From Phlegmacium glaucopus (lineage: Eukaryota; Basidiomycota; Agaricomycetes; Agaricales; Cortinariaceae): a stretch of DNA of 64,000 nucleotides. The notes under the pieces were generated by a model. It made no database searches, was not told the DNA's origin, and saw nothing but the letters and a program-made list of their open reading frames with translations. Shown here piece by piece: positions 44,132 to 55,900 of this stretch. The position numbers and the translations under genes are program-made. Every line of letters starts with the position of its first letter. The stretch's first letter is position 1. The stretch is taken from positions 178,121 through 242,120 of the forward strand of contig MU130539.1 in assembly GCA_015039465.1 (NCBI GenBank), given 5' to 3'.

Positions 44132-45585
44132 TCACTGATTCGCGCATTGAACACGCGGTTCATCACGGTCCTCATCCATGGGTTCATCATGAATCCCACC
44201 TCGTGATCGGGTGTCCGTGTCATCAAGAGTGACTTCTTCGAGAAGGACGTTCTTCTCAAACTTCTCAAGAGGTGTCCGAGGTGGCAGAGCACGTTCCAAG
44301 AAGGGGATGGAAGCTTGGTCAATTGTATCGGGGAATTTGACAGTGAGTTTAACGTATAAGTCTCCAGGTTCATGATGCCGTTGTGAGGGCATGCCTTGGC
44401 CATGTATGACTTTCATTTCGCCTGTAAACAGGGTAATGTAAGAAGAATATTGATGTAGAATGCTACTAGTAACATACCGTGCTTGACAACTTCCCCAGGT
44501 TCGATCTTCACGACGAGAGCACGGTCATCGAGATGTTTGATGATAAACTGTCCTCCAGCAAGGGCGGTTAAAAGGTCAACTTCCACCTCCGTAAAGAGGT
44601 CATTTTCCTGGCGTCGGAAGCGGTCGTGGGCTTTCTCTTCTATCACAATCACGACATCTCCTGGTTCACCGTTTGGTGATTGGTCGCTCTCTCCCCGGAA
44701 CTGTATCGTTTGTCCACCTTTCATTCCTTTATCGATGTGGACTTCAAGGAACTTTTTGTCGGGAAGAACTTTTTTCCCTTTGCACTGTGAACATCGGTCC
44801 TTGATGTTGATCACTTCTCCCGTTCCCTGACAGTCGTCGCAAGGCGATTGTATCTGCTGAATCATGGGACCCATTTGGCGAAGGGTTACTTTGATGCCAC
44901 GACCACTGCAGTTGTTACACGATCTGACAGCTCCGTCTTTTCCACCCTTCCCTTTGCATTTGGAACAAATAACGTTCCTTGTTAGGGCGAGTTTCGTGGT
45001 TTTGCCCTTGTAAAGATCTTCGAGGGTGACGTGTACCCGATGAACAAGATCTTTTGTCTTTCGAGGCCCCTGCGACCGGGCGTCTCTGCCGCCACCGAAA
45101 AAGCCACCACCGCCTCCAAATAGTTGACTGAAGAGATCCTGCGAAGATGAGAACAGGAGGAGAGTTGGAGGATATAGGACATACTTGGGGATCCATACCG
45201 CCCATACCGCCTTGTTCTGATAAACCAGCCTCTCCTCTCGAGTCATATATATTGCGCTTGTCTGGATCTGATAAGACTTCATAGCTATTGGTATTTCAGT
45301 GGTTAAAGAGAACCATAGACAAGAGAGTCGAGCTTACGCATGGGTTACTTCTTTGAATAATTCGGGGTCACCGCCCTTGTCAGGATGTAATCTGAGAGCT
45401 CTGGACGACCATGAGTGAGATAATTGAAAAGAAGAATTGCAGGATTGAGAACTTTTTGCGATAAGCTTTCTTGAGATCGGCCTCGGAGGCGTTTGGAGAG
45501 ACCTCGAGAAGATCGTAGTATTTCCTATTTTTATGTGAGTAGACGTGATTGAGAGCAAGGGAGAGACTCACGTTTCACGAACCAT
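44132..45585 (-). CDS. Type I DnaJ/Hsp40 co-chaperone, Ydj1/Mas5 type, with CaaX box
   Basis: This cytosolic Hsp70 partner helps protein folding and import into mitochondria and ER. It starts at 45585 (MVRET, then KYYDLLEVSPNASEADLKKA). The J-domain HPD motif is in LRLHPDKGGDPELFKEVTHA. A Gly/Phe region GGGGGFFGGGRDARSQGP follows. The four zinc-finger repeats are CSKCKGKG, CNNCSGRG, CDDCQGTG and CSQCKGKK. Substrate domains include FLEVHIDKGMKGGQTIQFRG and GGQFIIKHLDDRALVVKIEP. After an intron the C-terminus ends PRVQCANQ; CANQ is a CaaX box, so farnesylation and membrane attachment are expected as in Ydj1. About 400 residues in five exons, normal for the family. Confidence 0.95.
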
Positions 45586-45714
45586 TGTTCAGAGGAAAGG
45601 AAGAGACGAAGATGGCGGGCGGCTGTCAAGTTTATTACAGAAAATTTTGATCGTTCTACAACGATCTACAGCTTTCCATGTACAAATTGGGTAATACAAA
45701 AATATTTAATTTTA

Positions 45715-47074
45715 TTATTGTTGGCTCACATCCCGGTAAACGTCAAATCGTCGCTGTTGAGTAACAGGAATCCCAGCTCGCGTTTCAGAAAAATTGTCTG
45801 CCTCAATATCAGCATACACAATCTCTTCTCCTTCTCCAGCTTCGCTTATAACCATTCCCCTATATATTAATAATAATCAGTTATCCTTCAAACCAATTTG
45901 CCACAATAATACAAACATTGGATCCACCACCATCGAGTGACCCCACTGCCAAAATCAATGTCTATAATAAAAGTTTCAGATAGATTGTACGTACAGCATG
46001 GTATCCAGCGTTCATATCTCGTGCAGGACTACACATCGACATGAAAACTTGATTATCTACAGCTCTGCTGCCGGGTAAATCATTATCCTCAAACTTTAGA
46101 TAACTCCACGAACCGGCTACGTTGCAAAAGCTCCCAATGTAAAGGGCCAGTCGTCAAATTGAATGCCCCGGGGTAAATCAAAACATGGCAGCCTATCAAC
46201 CTTGTATGAGCAATTTCTTAGGATGTCGCCCTCATTTGTACACACCTTGACGTGCTGCGATCATCGCCAGCTCGGGGAATCGAACATCATAACAAATCCC
46301 AAGTCCAATCCTCGCAAAGTCTGGCGTGCTGAATGAGTAAGAGCAATTCATCAAAGCTATAATGATTACCAGTATCAAATGAATTAAGGCTGTCTCCTCC
46401 GGTCAAAGTTTCACTCTCCTGATGCCACAAATTAAATCATTTACACTAAAGTTTTCGAGTTCCAACCTTGAACTTGATTTTTCCAGGAATGTCTATGTCG
46501 AACAGGTGAACCTTTCGATGCATAGCGACCAATTCCCCTATCAGTTTGTTCAGAAAAAAAAACAATTCATGGTCAAAAAAGAGATGGTAGAAGGACCGTC
46601 TGGGCTGTAAACAGTGCATGTATTGTAAACTTTGCCATCTTTGTCATCACGTTCTGGAATCGATCCTAAACACAGGTATTCAGGACGGTGGAAGCAGAAT
46701 GTAAAGACGAGAAACACCTCCAATGAGCCAGGTACCAACTTCCTTAGCTGCAGCTGAGAGCATTTTGACACTCTCACTTGCACTTCCTAGTACATCGTAT
46801 GGTTCTCCAGGTGTAAAACCAATATGTTCCGCATAGACGGGAAAATGGGTGTGTCCATACGGCGAGTTGAAGCATTCCTGACGTACGCAATCATCAAAAT
46901 CATTCGTTGCATAGACTGTGGCCATACTGGAAGTACGATAACATCAGGTTTCTTATGGTCCCGAGCTGCAGCTCTGATAATCATGGATCGAGCATGGTTC
47001 AAATTATCAGATTTGTTAGAGCCAATTCTTCCCAACTGTATCAAGGCGAGGGTAAAGGATTTGAGCCTGGTCAT
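45715..47074 (-). CDS. Carbon-nitrogen hydrolase, NIT2/omega-amidase-like
   Basis: This is a nitrilase-superfamily amidase that converts alpha-ketoglutaramate and similar compounds to dicarboxylic acids (family knowledge for Nit2). It starts at 47074 ([20 protein letters not shown]). The catalytic triad is seen: Glu in [19 protein letters not shown] (split by an intron), Lys in [20 protein letters not shown] and Cys in [33 protein letters not shown] and the later [20 protein letters not shown] and [10 protein letters not shown] are Nit2-like. The C-terminus [20 protein letters not shown] ends at TAA 45715-45717. Roughly 300 residues in eight or so exons. It is divergent from COG4 with 119 bp between starts. 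Confidence 0.9.
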
Positions 47075-47193
47075 CGTTGCTCTTAAAAACTACAAAGTTT
47101 ATGTAATTACCGATAAATATACCGGCAAAAGGCGGCTTGATTTTGACTGACTGTTACCCTTATTACATAGCTAACTGGTTGCTCAAGTCGATT

Positions 47194-50013
47194 ATGTCCT
47201 CAGATCTTCGCCGGGATCCTAGAACGCTCACAAGTCTTCCAGAGATTCTCTCATCCCTCTCATCTTTTCAGTCAGAAGAAGCTCAGCTTTCCAATTCTTT
47301 GACAGAGTTACTCAAAGCAAGAGATCCAATTGTTGTGTCGTTAAATCGCCTTCAGTCTCTGGTACCACAGCTTCATGAACTGCATATTGACGCAACACAA
47401 TTAACCCGGAAAGTATCGAATACTGCAAAAACTGCAGAGAGAGTGGGCAGTCGGGTACGCTCCTTGGATGAAGAAATGGGACGCGTTCGTGAGGCAGGCG
47501 ATCGTGTGGCGCAGGTCATGGAACTCAAGGTAGTATTCAAGCGTCCATAACTAGACTCATCACAGCATGTTCATGTTGCTCTTGGCTAGTCATCCCTTTC
47601 CGCGCTTCATACATCTATTGATAGCCAAGATTGGGAATCAGCCGCCACGCATTGCGCTCGCGCCATGTCCCTGCCTCAGGATGTTCTCTCTGGCCCTTTC
47701 GCGGGAATAGCTGTGGTCAGTGAATTTAGCCAGCAATTCCTCTAGTTATAAAGGGTAATTCTGACTTATGCAGCCAACTTCAGAAAGTCATTTACCACCT
47801 GCGCAGACCCTGCAGGCTGCGAGAGAGAAACTGCTTCTCATATTTCGTCAGAATTTTGATAAGGCTTCTCAGTCACGAGATTCAAACGCGACTAGCCGAT
47901 TTTTCAAGTTGTTCCCTGCTATAGGTTGGGAGGCAGAAGGCCTAGAAGCTTACGCAACATTTGTTGTAGATCTCGTTCGTGCCAGGGCTCCTGCTTCATC
48001 TAAAAGTGACTATGGTTTTATACTCGATTTCTTGTACTAAATATACCGGTTTCACAGCATCTTCACCGATTTATTATATTACTGCTCTAACCTCTTTGTT
48101 TGAGAGTATAGCAATGATCGTGGATCAACACCGACCGGTTGTAGAGAAATACTACGGTCGAGGGAAAATGAAAAGCGTTGTAGATCGACTTCTGGAGGAA
48201 TGTGACAGAGTGACGAAGACTTTGAAAAATGGATGGGAAGAAGATAGATCTATGCAGCGTAAGGTCAGGGTCTTTATCATGGAACCATGATTTATATATT
48301 TAATCCACCATTGAAGCTCGTAGATATAACAGGTAATCCACCCATGCCGATGTTTCCATCGAATCCACGCAAGCTACAACCTTCTTCCGAAGAGCTTCCC
48401 TTAGATCCACGCGAGATTGATAAGGTACTGTCCGAGTTGGCAGGCATGGTTGGGCGATGGCACCTGTTCAAGAAATTTCTATCTGAGGATTTGAAGGTTC
48501 CAAATAATTTTATTGTGGTATTGGATTATCTAACGCTTCTATCAGGAAGATGCAATCAACTCCATCCCACCTTCTTCAATCGATGGCGCTGTTCGTGTTT
48601 CATCCGCAGTTGAACCCCACATTGCCGAGCAAACAGCATCTCAGGCTTTATTCAAAGACTTGATGACTACGTACTACATTCCTCTTGAAACCTGGTATAC
48701 ACGGGTCATCATAGATAAAGTATGCTTAGTTATATGTCACCCTTCTGTTTTCCGTTGCTCATGCCATCCCATTCCTCCTTTAGGCACATAGATTGTCATC
48801 CTCCGACCTGTTCCAATCTCCTGTAACGACCACGACTCCTGATGATGTTTTTTACATCCTGAAATTTGTTATAACGCGTCTGATTTCCACTGGTTGTTCT
48901 TATGGTTTTCAGCGGACTATGCGGCAACTTAGAGAAATTGTCGATCGTGATTATATAGGTGTCATCAAAGGAAGGCTTGACGAAGTTTATAAGAACGCTG
49001 GGGCAGTAACTTCTAATGCTCGACCTGACAGAGTTGAAAGGGAGAACCGTGTCACATTCATCGTTAGTCCTTGCCAATTTATGAACTTCTTTCGCTATCT
49101 GATATTGCAATAGACTTATTTGAATGACCTCGACGTATCATCCTCCCATCTGGAGCGATTAACCCGCGACCTTGTGGAAAGCTCTACTATCACTCAATAT
49201 TTCCTAGAGGAGGAGCAAACAGTGGTCAAGGATCAGATCTTATCGTTTTCAACATTGACGCTGAGATTTCGGTCATCACTGAGAGTGAGCAATTCTCTCC
49301 ACCTTCCATCTACTTTTTTCTCAGACCATAATAATCACAGGTGGGTATAGAACAACTTTTCAACCAGCTCTTACGGCCCAAACTGCGCAATTCTATTCCT
49401 GATGTATTCAGGGACGTCACTTATATGTTGGACGAGGAAGGGTATGCTACTGCTGATTATCAAGACTTAGCTCGCAAACAATTCATCAAAGCATGGGAGG
49501 GCTTGGTAGATGGATACAAGGTAATCCGATCGACATTGATTTATGAATGGCTACCTCACCAAATTTTCACAAGGAAACACTCTCTGAAGGCAACTACCGT
49601 CTGTTTATCGGTTTCGTTTTGGACGTTTTGCTAAGACCATGGGAAAAATTCGTGATGGGTTTAAAATACACGGAGGTTCGTCCACCGTTCAGCAACTGCC
49701 TATCTGTAAGCGTAATCTTTACTTCCTTCCCAGCTCGGTGCTGTGAGGTTTGATCGCGACTTGAGAGCTATAATCGCATATCTGGCATCTCAAACAACAT
49801 TTGGGGAGATAAGGGAGAAATTCTTGAGGCTACAACAGATCTCAACTTTACTTAACCTGGATAGCGTATGATTTTGTTTCTCTATCGGTGGTGAACCATA
49901 CTAATACATCTCACTTGAAGGATGAAGATGTAGATGAGTTCTACAATGAGTCTGGTATATCGTGGAAAATCGGACCTCATGAAGCAAGGGCAATCGCAAG
50001 CCTGAAATTATAA
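47194..50013 (+). CDS. COG4: Conserved oligomeric Golgi complex subunit 4
   Basis: This lobe A subunit of the COG tethering complex works in retrograde transport within the Golgi. It starts at 47194 (MSSDLRRDPRTLTSLPEILS). The N-terminus is coiled coil (QLTRKVSNTAKTAERVGSRV, RSLDEEMGRVREAGDRVAQV). Later blocks include FFKLFPAIGWEAEGLEAYAT, VEKYYGRGKMKSVVDRLLEE, EIDKVLSELAGMVGRWHLF, FKDLMTTYYIPLETWYTRVI, DVFYILKFVITRLISTGCSY, YLNDLDVSSSHLERLTRDLV and LLRPWEKFVMGLKYTELGAV. It ends ISWKIGPHEARAIASLKL with TAA at 50013; the C-terminal WxLxPxEVRxI block is the COG4 signature. About 760 residues with ten or so introns. Confidence 0.93.
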
Positions 50014-50042
50014 CTCGACACCGAATACCATTCTTCAGGTGT

Positions 50043-50985
50043 CTAACTTCGTCGTAGGGCATCCAGCCTTGCTTGGAGAGCATCCTCATCTGACAAAGCC
50101 CCCACATTCAAGGCATCGCCACCTGTCGAGTCCCCAAGTCTAGTTGAATGGGGCGCGCCAGTAGATTCTCCTAATGCTATTGGTTGCTTATTTACGAGAA
50201 GGGATGTGGTTGTAGCGATGCCAATTGGTGCTTCCGTTAACTGATACCGGATAAGTAGCAATAGCAATGATACATGCAAGATCTTACCTGTTGTGATAAA
50301 TCAACGCCGATCTCATCCAGGACTTGCTTTAGAATCTTGTCCCCTTCCTCTTCCTCATCCTCCTCGTCCATGACGTCGTCAACAGCGTCAGACATCATCT
50401 CCTCTTTCATATCCATCATTGAACTCTCTTTCTCAAAATCATTCATAATGCGTTGAATAGAAGGGAGGTTAAGACCACGGTTCATTGAAGCCATGGCCTA
50501 CTTTCTTCTAAGCATGAATAGATTACATATTAGGCAGGGAGCACTCACTCGAGTGGCTCCTCGCATTGCATCTGCCATTTGTTGGTTACTCCTCAATGTC
50601 TGTATCCGAAGGCTAACAGCTTGTAATTGGGTGCGCATTTGATAAAACTTTTGGACATATCGGCGTGTCCGAACTAGGTCCTTCGCCATAACTTTGCAAG
50701 CGTTCTGCAAAAAGTGTGTTTATGTTGACTTAAACGCAAGAGACGAGGGTGAAATGAACCAATTGTCCAGCTTTGGCACTCTTTTTGATATCCATGATGA
50801 GTTTCTTCTCACTCTGCTCGAGCTTTGTGCGTTCACGGTCAAGTTCCCGCTGAGCTTTGGTTAGGGAACGCTGATGTTGACGGAGTCGCTCTGCTGGGGT
50901 GACTGTGCGACCAAAGAGGGTTTCCTGGCTTTAAATTGAGGCCTAGGATATGAAAGATGGGTTGTGAGCTTACGATAATATTCAT
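50043..50985 (-). CDS. VPS2: ESCRT-III subunit Vps2/Did4 (CHMP2 homologue)
   Basis: This SNF7-family protein polymerises on endosomal membranes with Vps24 and recruits Vps4 for multivesicular body formation. It starts at 50985 (MNII, intron, then ETLFGRTVTPAERLRQHQRS). The helical core includes KSAKAGQLNACKVMAKDLVR, RRYVQKFYQMRTQLQAVSLR and RGLNLPSIQRIMNDFEKESS. An acidic run (VDDVMDEEDEEEEGD) precedes DEIGVDLSQQLTEAP. The C-terminus SDEDALQARLDALRRS is a clean MIM1 motif that binds the Vps4 MIT domain. The stop is at 50043. It has five exons, and its start lies 80 bp from the divergent AN1 gene. Confidence 0.95.
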
Positions 50986-51065
50986 TGCGTAGATGAAGAA
51001 GAGTAGGTTATTTAAATAGCGTTTGACTGAGTAATACACTTATGCCACTCGAGTCACAAGCAATC
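50986..51065. promoter_or_regulatory. Divergent promoter gap of 80 bp, Vps2 / AN1 protein
   Basis: The two starts are separated by 80 bp of AT-rich sequence. Shared control is inferred from spacing only. Confidence 0.45.
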
Positions 51066-51996
51066 ATGGATCTTCCGCAAATCGGTGCTCACTGCTCCCT
51101 AGATACTTGCAATATTCTCGATTTCCTGCCAATTAAATGTCGGTGCAATAAATTCTATTGCTCTGCACATATTAATCCAGATCACCATGCCTGTCTCGCC
51201 AATCCTACCACTGCACTCAGTCTGAATGTTATCACTGGCACCGATAAATTTCGTGTAGTATGTGCCCTTCACGGATGCGAGAAGGCTAGTTTGGGTAAAG
51301 AAGAGACCTGTTCTGCCTGTCACAGGTCGTTCTGTGTAAAGTGCACATTCCATCTTATTTGAATGTGATAATTTATCTCAATAGTGAGCTTGAATAGTCA
51401 TCGGCACCCAGAGACACATTCCTGTTCTCTCGAATCCATCGCTTCTGGGTCTTTGCATCCGAAGGAACCAAAAAAGACGCTACAAGCCACCGGCCTCTCG
51501 CTATCTAAAAGATCATTTCAAGCTCGCCATAAAAAAATACCGACTGACCCTTTCAAGTTCGCGCAATATCAGAAGATGGAATCTTTGAAAATGCGTCAGC
51601 GAGCGTCTCCGGGCGATTCCAAAGAGAACTCAGCCTTTGTACCACCAGACCAACGATTGCATTTAAGGATCCTCATTGACGATGTCGAAAGAGTTTTCTG
51701 GTTTCGGAAAGTCGGTCTGTTACCAGTTAATCCAATAAATTCAGATCACAACTTCTTCATAGACAATGGTGACAGGAAAGGCACTTGATCTTATTTCTGT
51801 ATTGCTCAAGGTGGCGCCCTATGATACTCAAGTACGTTTCATGGCGTACCTCAGGTCAAAGCTCACCTCTCTGCAGGCAAGGCAACTCTGTAAAATATTA
51901 CCTGGACAGGACGAGTATTTACATTTGCGCAATGATCTGCCTCTGATTGATCAAGTGGAGGACGGTTCAATTGTCATTGTCCGTCTAATGACATGA
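51066..51996 (+). CDS. AN1-type zinc-finger protein, Cuz1/ZFAND1-like
   Basis: It starts at 51066 (MDLPQIGAHCSLDTCNILDF). The first AN1 finger reads CSLDTCNILDFLPIKCRCNK plus YCSAHINPDHHAC. A second finger starts CALHGCEKASLGKEETCSAC, continues HRSFCV and, after an intron, reads HRHPETHSC. A basic linker with FQARHKKIPTDPFKFAQYQK follows. The C-terminal ubiquitin-like part shows FVPPDQRLHLRILIDDVERV and GKALDLISVLLKVAP and ends LIDQVEDGSIVIVRLMT, TGA 51996. In yeast and human this protein links Cdc48/p97 and the proteasome to stress granules under arsenite; that role is family knowledge. About 270 residues in four or so exons. Confidence 0.87.
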
Positions 51997-52975
51997 TCTC
52001 ACGGCTCTACTTCTGTTTGGTTGACCATTCTCATTTACTGCGCAGTTGCTATGCAGTTCGGATATTTAAAACCAGTAAGAGCTTAGAAGAAATCAATACC
52101 GGGTCTATTAGAGTTTGAAGTGGGCTCTGTTCTTGTACATAGTTTATATTGGTGCCTGGCCCTGAACAAACAAAGCCTTGAATCCATCCTATGTAGTCCT
52201 CCCATCATTGCCTCTAACGATGTCAAGTGTCTCTTCGATGGTAGCACGCGGCATGCATTGAGCGCTCTGTAAGTTATTCGTCCTACAAGCCTCAACATCG
52301 AAGCTAAGAAACAGCTTCTTGTCTATCGGGTTACAAGTAAATTTAGTTAGGTTCTGTCACCACACCAACCCAAGGCCTTTACAATTTTTTCTAATAGTAC
52401 TTTAAATATGCATTTCGGGCAACTGGGTTGCTTCTGACTCTTGGATGACACTGCATGGGGTTAGTAAATTTTTTGAACATTGGCCTCCAATGTTTTCATG
52501 GCATGGCTGGTCTCCGTGTTTTCTTGACTCTCCATATGTTTTTTTATGTTACATTCTCTATCATCGAAAACACAAATTATTTGGCCTGAGCAGGTAGTAT
52601 ACTGGGGCACCAATGTAAACATTTTTTTTTTTGTAATAATAAATACTATTTCGACCAATCATTAGAAACACTTTCATGCCGAGGTGGCCACAAATGATTT
52701 CTTTGATTTAAGGCGAATAAAGTGCGTGGTCAGTATACTTATGGATCGTAGGCTGTTGAGACCTTAGTAATTTTAAAATAAGTTGGCATCAAGTGGCATG
52801 GGCGTCGGTCGGTCTGACGCAGGTTCGAAGCCTAGCCGGCAGTCTGCAAATATTTCCGTGAAAAAAAGCTGTAAAAAGAGTAAATAGCAACTTTTAATAC
52901 AGCGTTGCGAGTAAGGCTACAACCTAACAATACGAGGTATATTACGTGAAACGAACGGAGTCCGTGAATATTGCA
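51997..52975. other. Intergenic region with a tRNA-like remnant and no recognisable protein gene
   Basis: The 979 bp between two convergent genes hold 3'UTR-like, AT-rich sequence, poly-T runs (near 52624) and short chance frames. The only structured piece noted is a tRNA-like fold near 52782-52840, listed separately. No transposase or long repeat was recognised. Confidence 0.5.
52782..52840 (+). other. Short tRNA-like element with B-box sequence
   Basis: GTTGGC (52782) can pair with GCCGGC (52835), GCGTC with GACGC around a 9-base loop, and AGGTTCGAAGCCT (52821-52833) matches the Pol III B box. At 59 nt it is too short for a tRNA and lacks a clear D arm, so a tRNA pseudogene or tRNA-derived SINE fragment is most likely. 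Confidence 0.3.
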
Positions 52976-55900
52976 CTATGAAACGAGGGCAGCCAGGCGC
53001 CGTAGATGAGAAACGTTCAGGTAGGCTGGTACATACGTCTCCAATCCCGAAACTTCTCGTGGTAGAGGTAGTTCATACGGCCCAACTTCTTCTGTCTCTG
53101 GTGCGAGAAGTAGGTGATCGTTTCGGTCGTTCGCTTGAACTCTTGATGCAACAACGCGCAGAATTTCAGGCGATATAGGGTTCTGTATCAGAAGATGTCA
53201 TTAGTCTTCTATCAAAGGTAAGCGAGGAATTCAGAAACAAACTTCATAATCGGCAACATAGTAGTTCGTACACATTCTTTGAATTTGCATAGGACTAAGC
53301 ATCCAGCAAACATCATAAATAATCTCAATGTCAGCAGGCGTCGCCTAATAAACGGGTAAGCCCACTGAAATTATCAGGTGTCATCATTATTAGCTTGCCT
53401 TTTTCAATTGCAACAGCTTGGTAGCCTGCATCAAGTGCTCTAACTGCAGTGTCCCTTCTGGCATATCATGAGATTTACACCATTCTTCTATCCTCGTGAT
53501 GTTATACTGAATTTGCATTGCTACATGACTCCGATATTAGATTAGATCGACTAGGTCAAAGCAAAAATCACTGACCTCGTTTCCAAGATGAAAAATTGCG
53601 TCGCATCAGGAGATCATTGAAACTTGCGACACCAATGAGTTTCAGGAGCTCAGTAACCACCTGCTGCACTACGGATTCCTCCATATAATAGCTCTTTAAG
53701 CTCTTCCACACCTTATTAAGCAAATTGAGGATATCATCCATGCTGAAGGCCGGCTGGCTGTTGGAGCTCAAGAGGCGATTGAACAAACGGCCGCCACCGT
53801 CACTTGTAGTAAATCCTGGCAACGATTGACTTTCAATTAGAGCGGGAATGACCATCTTCGAAAGTTTCTTCTTTGTTTCAAGCATCCATGTGTGATAGAT
53901 GTTGTACTCCAAACTGTCGAGATCGTGTTTGACAACGGAGACTAGCCTTTCATAGTCGTCCCAGTCGAATCCACGCACAGACCCTTCCTCTCCCGGTCCG
54001 ATGCCTTGAAGCATATCGCTTTCAGCAACGCAAATGAAAGAAAGCATTTCGTGGACATTCGATAACCAGAAAATGCCTGGTATGATGGCATCTTCTCCAT
54101 TAAAGGACTGGACATACATATTAGCAAAGAAATGATGTTAAGTAAAAGGTAGAACGAACCATGACATGAGTCTGAATAGTTTGCATCACATTTGCAAGGA
54201 ACCGTTCACTTTCAGAAATAAGGCCATATTTCCACATCTCGTTGGTTACTAAACTGATCAAATTAGCAGGGAAAAGAATTTCTTTGACTGCCGAAGGGCT
54301 CGTCAAACTTGGACCAGGTATCTTAAGCCCACGGATGAGTCCGTCTAAGACATCTTCATCTAGTCGTTTCATATCCTGCATCAATCGAATTTTTTCCTCA
54401 GCAGGATCATAACCACGAATATCAGAAAGACCGTTGGCACTTCCTCGCCAATAATTAGCATCTTCTCCGTTAAAAGCGAGAGATACGGCACGAGGGTTCA
54501 GGGCATGGGTTCTCTTCACGTTGATCATAAGTTCGTCAATGGATGTGCGATCATCTGGTGGGTCGTGGGAGAAAACACCAGCTGAACTATGTCTTCGTTG
54601 ATGTCCTCGGGATTGGGTAAGGGTGCCGGCACCGTTTGCATGTCCGTAGGGTTCTCCTATTCGCAAAGCGGGAGAAAAAGTCGGCGAAAGGGGTGGATCA
54701 GCTCTTGAACCTCTTGTCAGGGAGTTCAAAGCATTTGATCTGTTTAACTGTTCGCGGAGGCTGCTGACTTCGTTCTTCAGTGTCAAGATGACTGAATTAT
54801 CGTCTTGGTTGCGAACAGGAACTACATCGATTATCTTTTGCTGGGCCTCTAACTGAGAAGCCTGGCGAAGAATATCTTCTGTTAATTTCTGAATGCTCAC
54901 TTCCTTCTCCGCCGCTTTAGCAGTAGCTTCTTCTAGCCTCTTCTCGACATCCAGTTTCGCCGAAAGTAGGTCTTTGAGCCGTGAAAGTTCGACTTCGGTC
55001 GTTTGTAGTGTGAGCTGGAATTGTTTGGCACGCGTGTCCGCTTCTTCATGACGATTGGTCCATTGAAGCAGCTGTTGCTCCAGCTCTGCGAGCTGTAACT
55101 GGAGACGTTTCTTCTCTGTAGTGCGTTCTTGTAGGGTTTGCGTGAGCTCGACAACCTTGTTTTCAAGCCGGTACGATATTTCCTTGAACTTGGATACTGA
55201 ACGTGCCTCGGCTTTTAGTGCCCTAAGTTCTTTACGCGCAAGCCGACGGCGGATGCAGGATTGAATATAGATGACGTGTTGCACATCGGATTGGAACCGG
55301 CGACGGGAGTACCTATTCAAGTATCAGTTGAAATTGATGGCCAGATATTCTGTCACGTACACGCCGCGTAGAAGACTTTGAAGAAGGGTAGCTGCATGAG
55401 AGGTCCTCTCCTGAATATACCGTTGACGTGCTTGCTTGCCACGGATGCCTAGAGAATTATGAGATTCAGATAATTATATATATACTTGCTCCACGTACGA
55501 CTCTGTAATAATATAAATCCATGGCGAGTGTCCAAGAAGTGATTTCGCTGAATGAAGCACCTGACGGCAGTTTGCAAACGAATAGCTGATGCTTCTCGCC
55601 GAATCTTTTCGACGAATCTTTGTGCAAGGATGCCCCGCCACCAGGTTTGAACTTTGATAGTAGCTTGCCGAAGTTGACTGTATTTCTTCATAGCGAGCCT
55701 TCGCCGCACATTCTTCTGCACCACCGTGACCATTGCATTGAGACGATCGGCGCGGAAGGACTCTAAAGCTGCAAGCATGCCTGCTCGGAAGAAAATCTTA
55801 GTGAGACCATTTTGATACATGTCGGGATCTGCTATAGTCTTCGCAAGAATAGTTGAACAAAGCCGTCGTAGATCCATGGATTGGATCATGGGTTGCCAGT

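Noticed and set aside
52978..53178. Plus-strand frame of 66 codons
   Set aside because: The opposite strand encodes the last conserved part of the myosin V tail (VGPYELPLPREVSGLETYVP).
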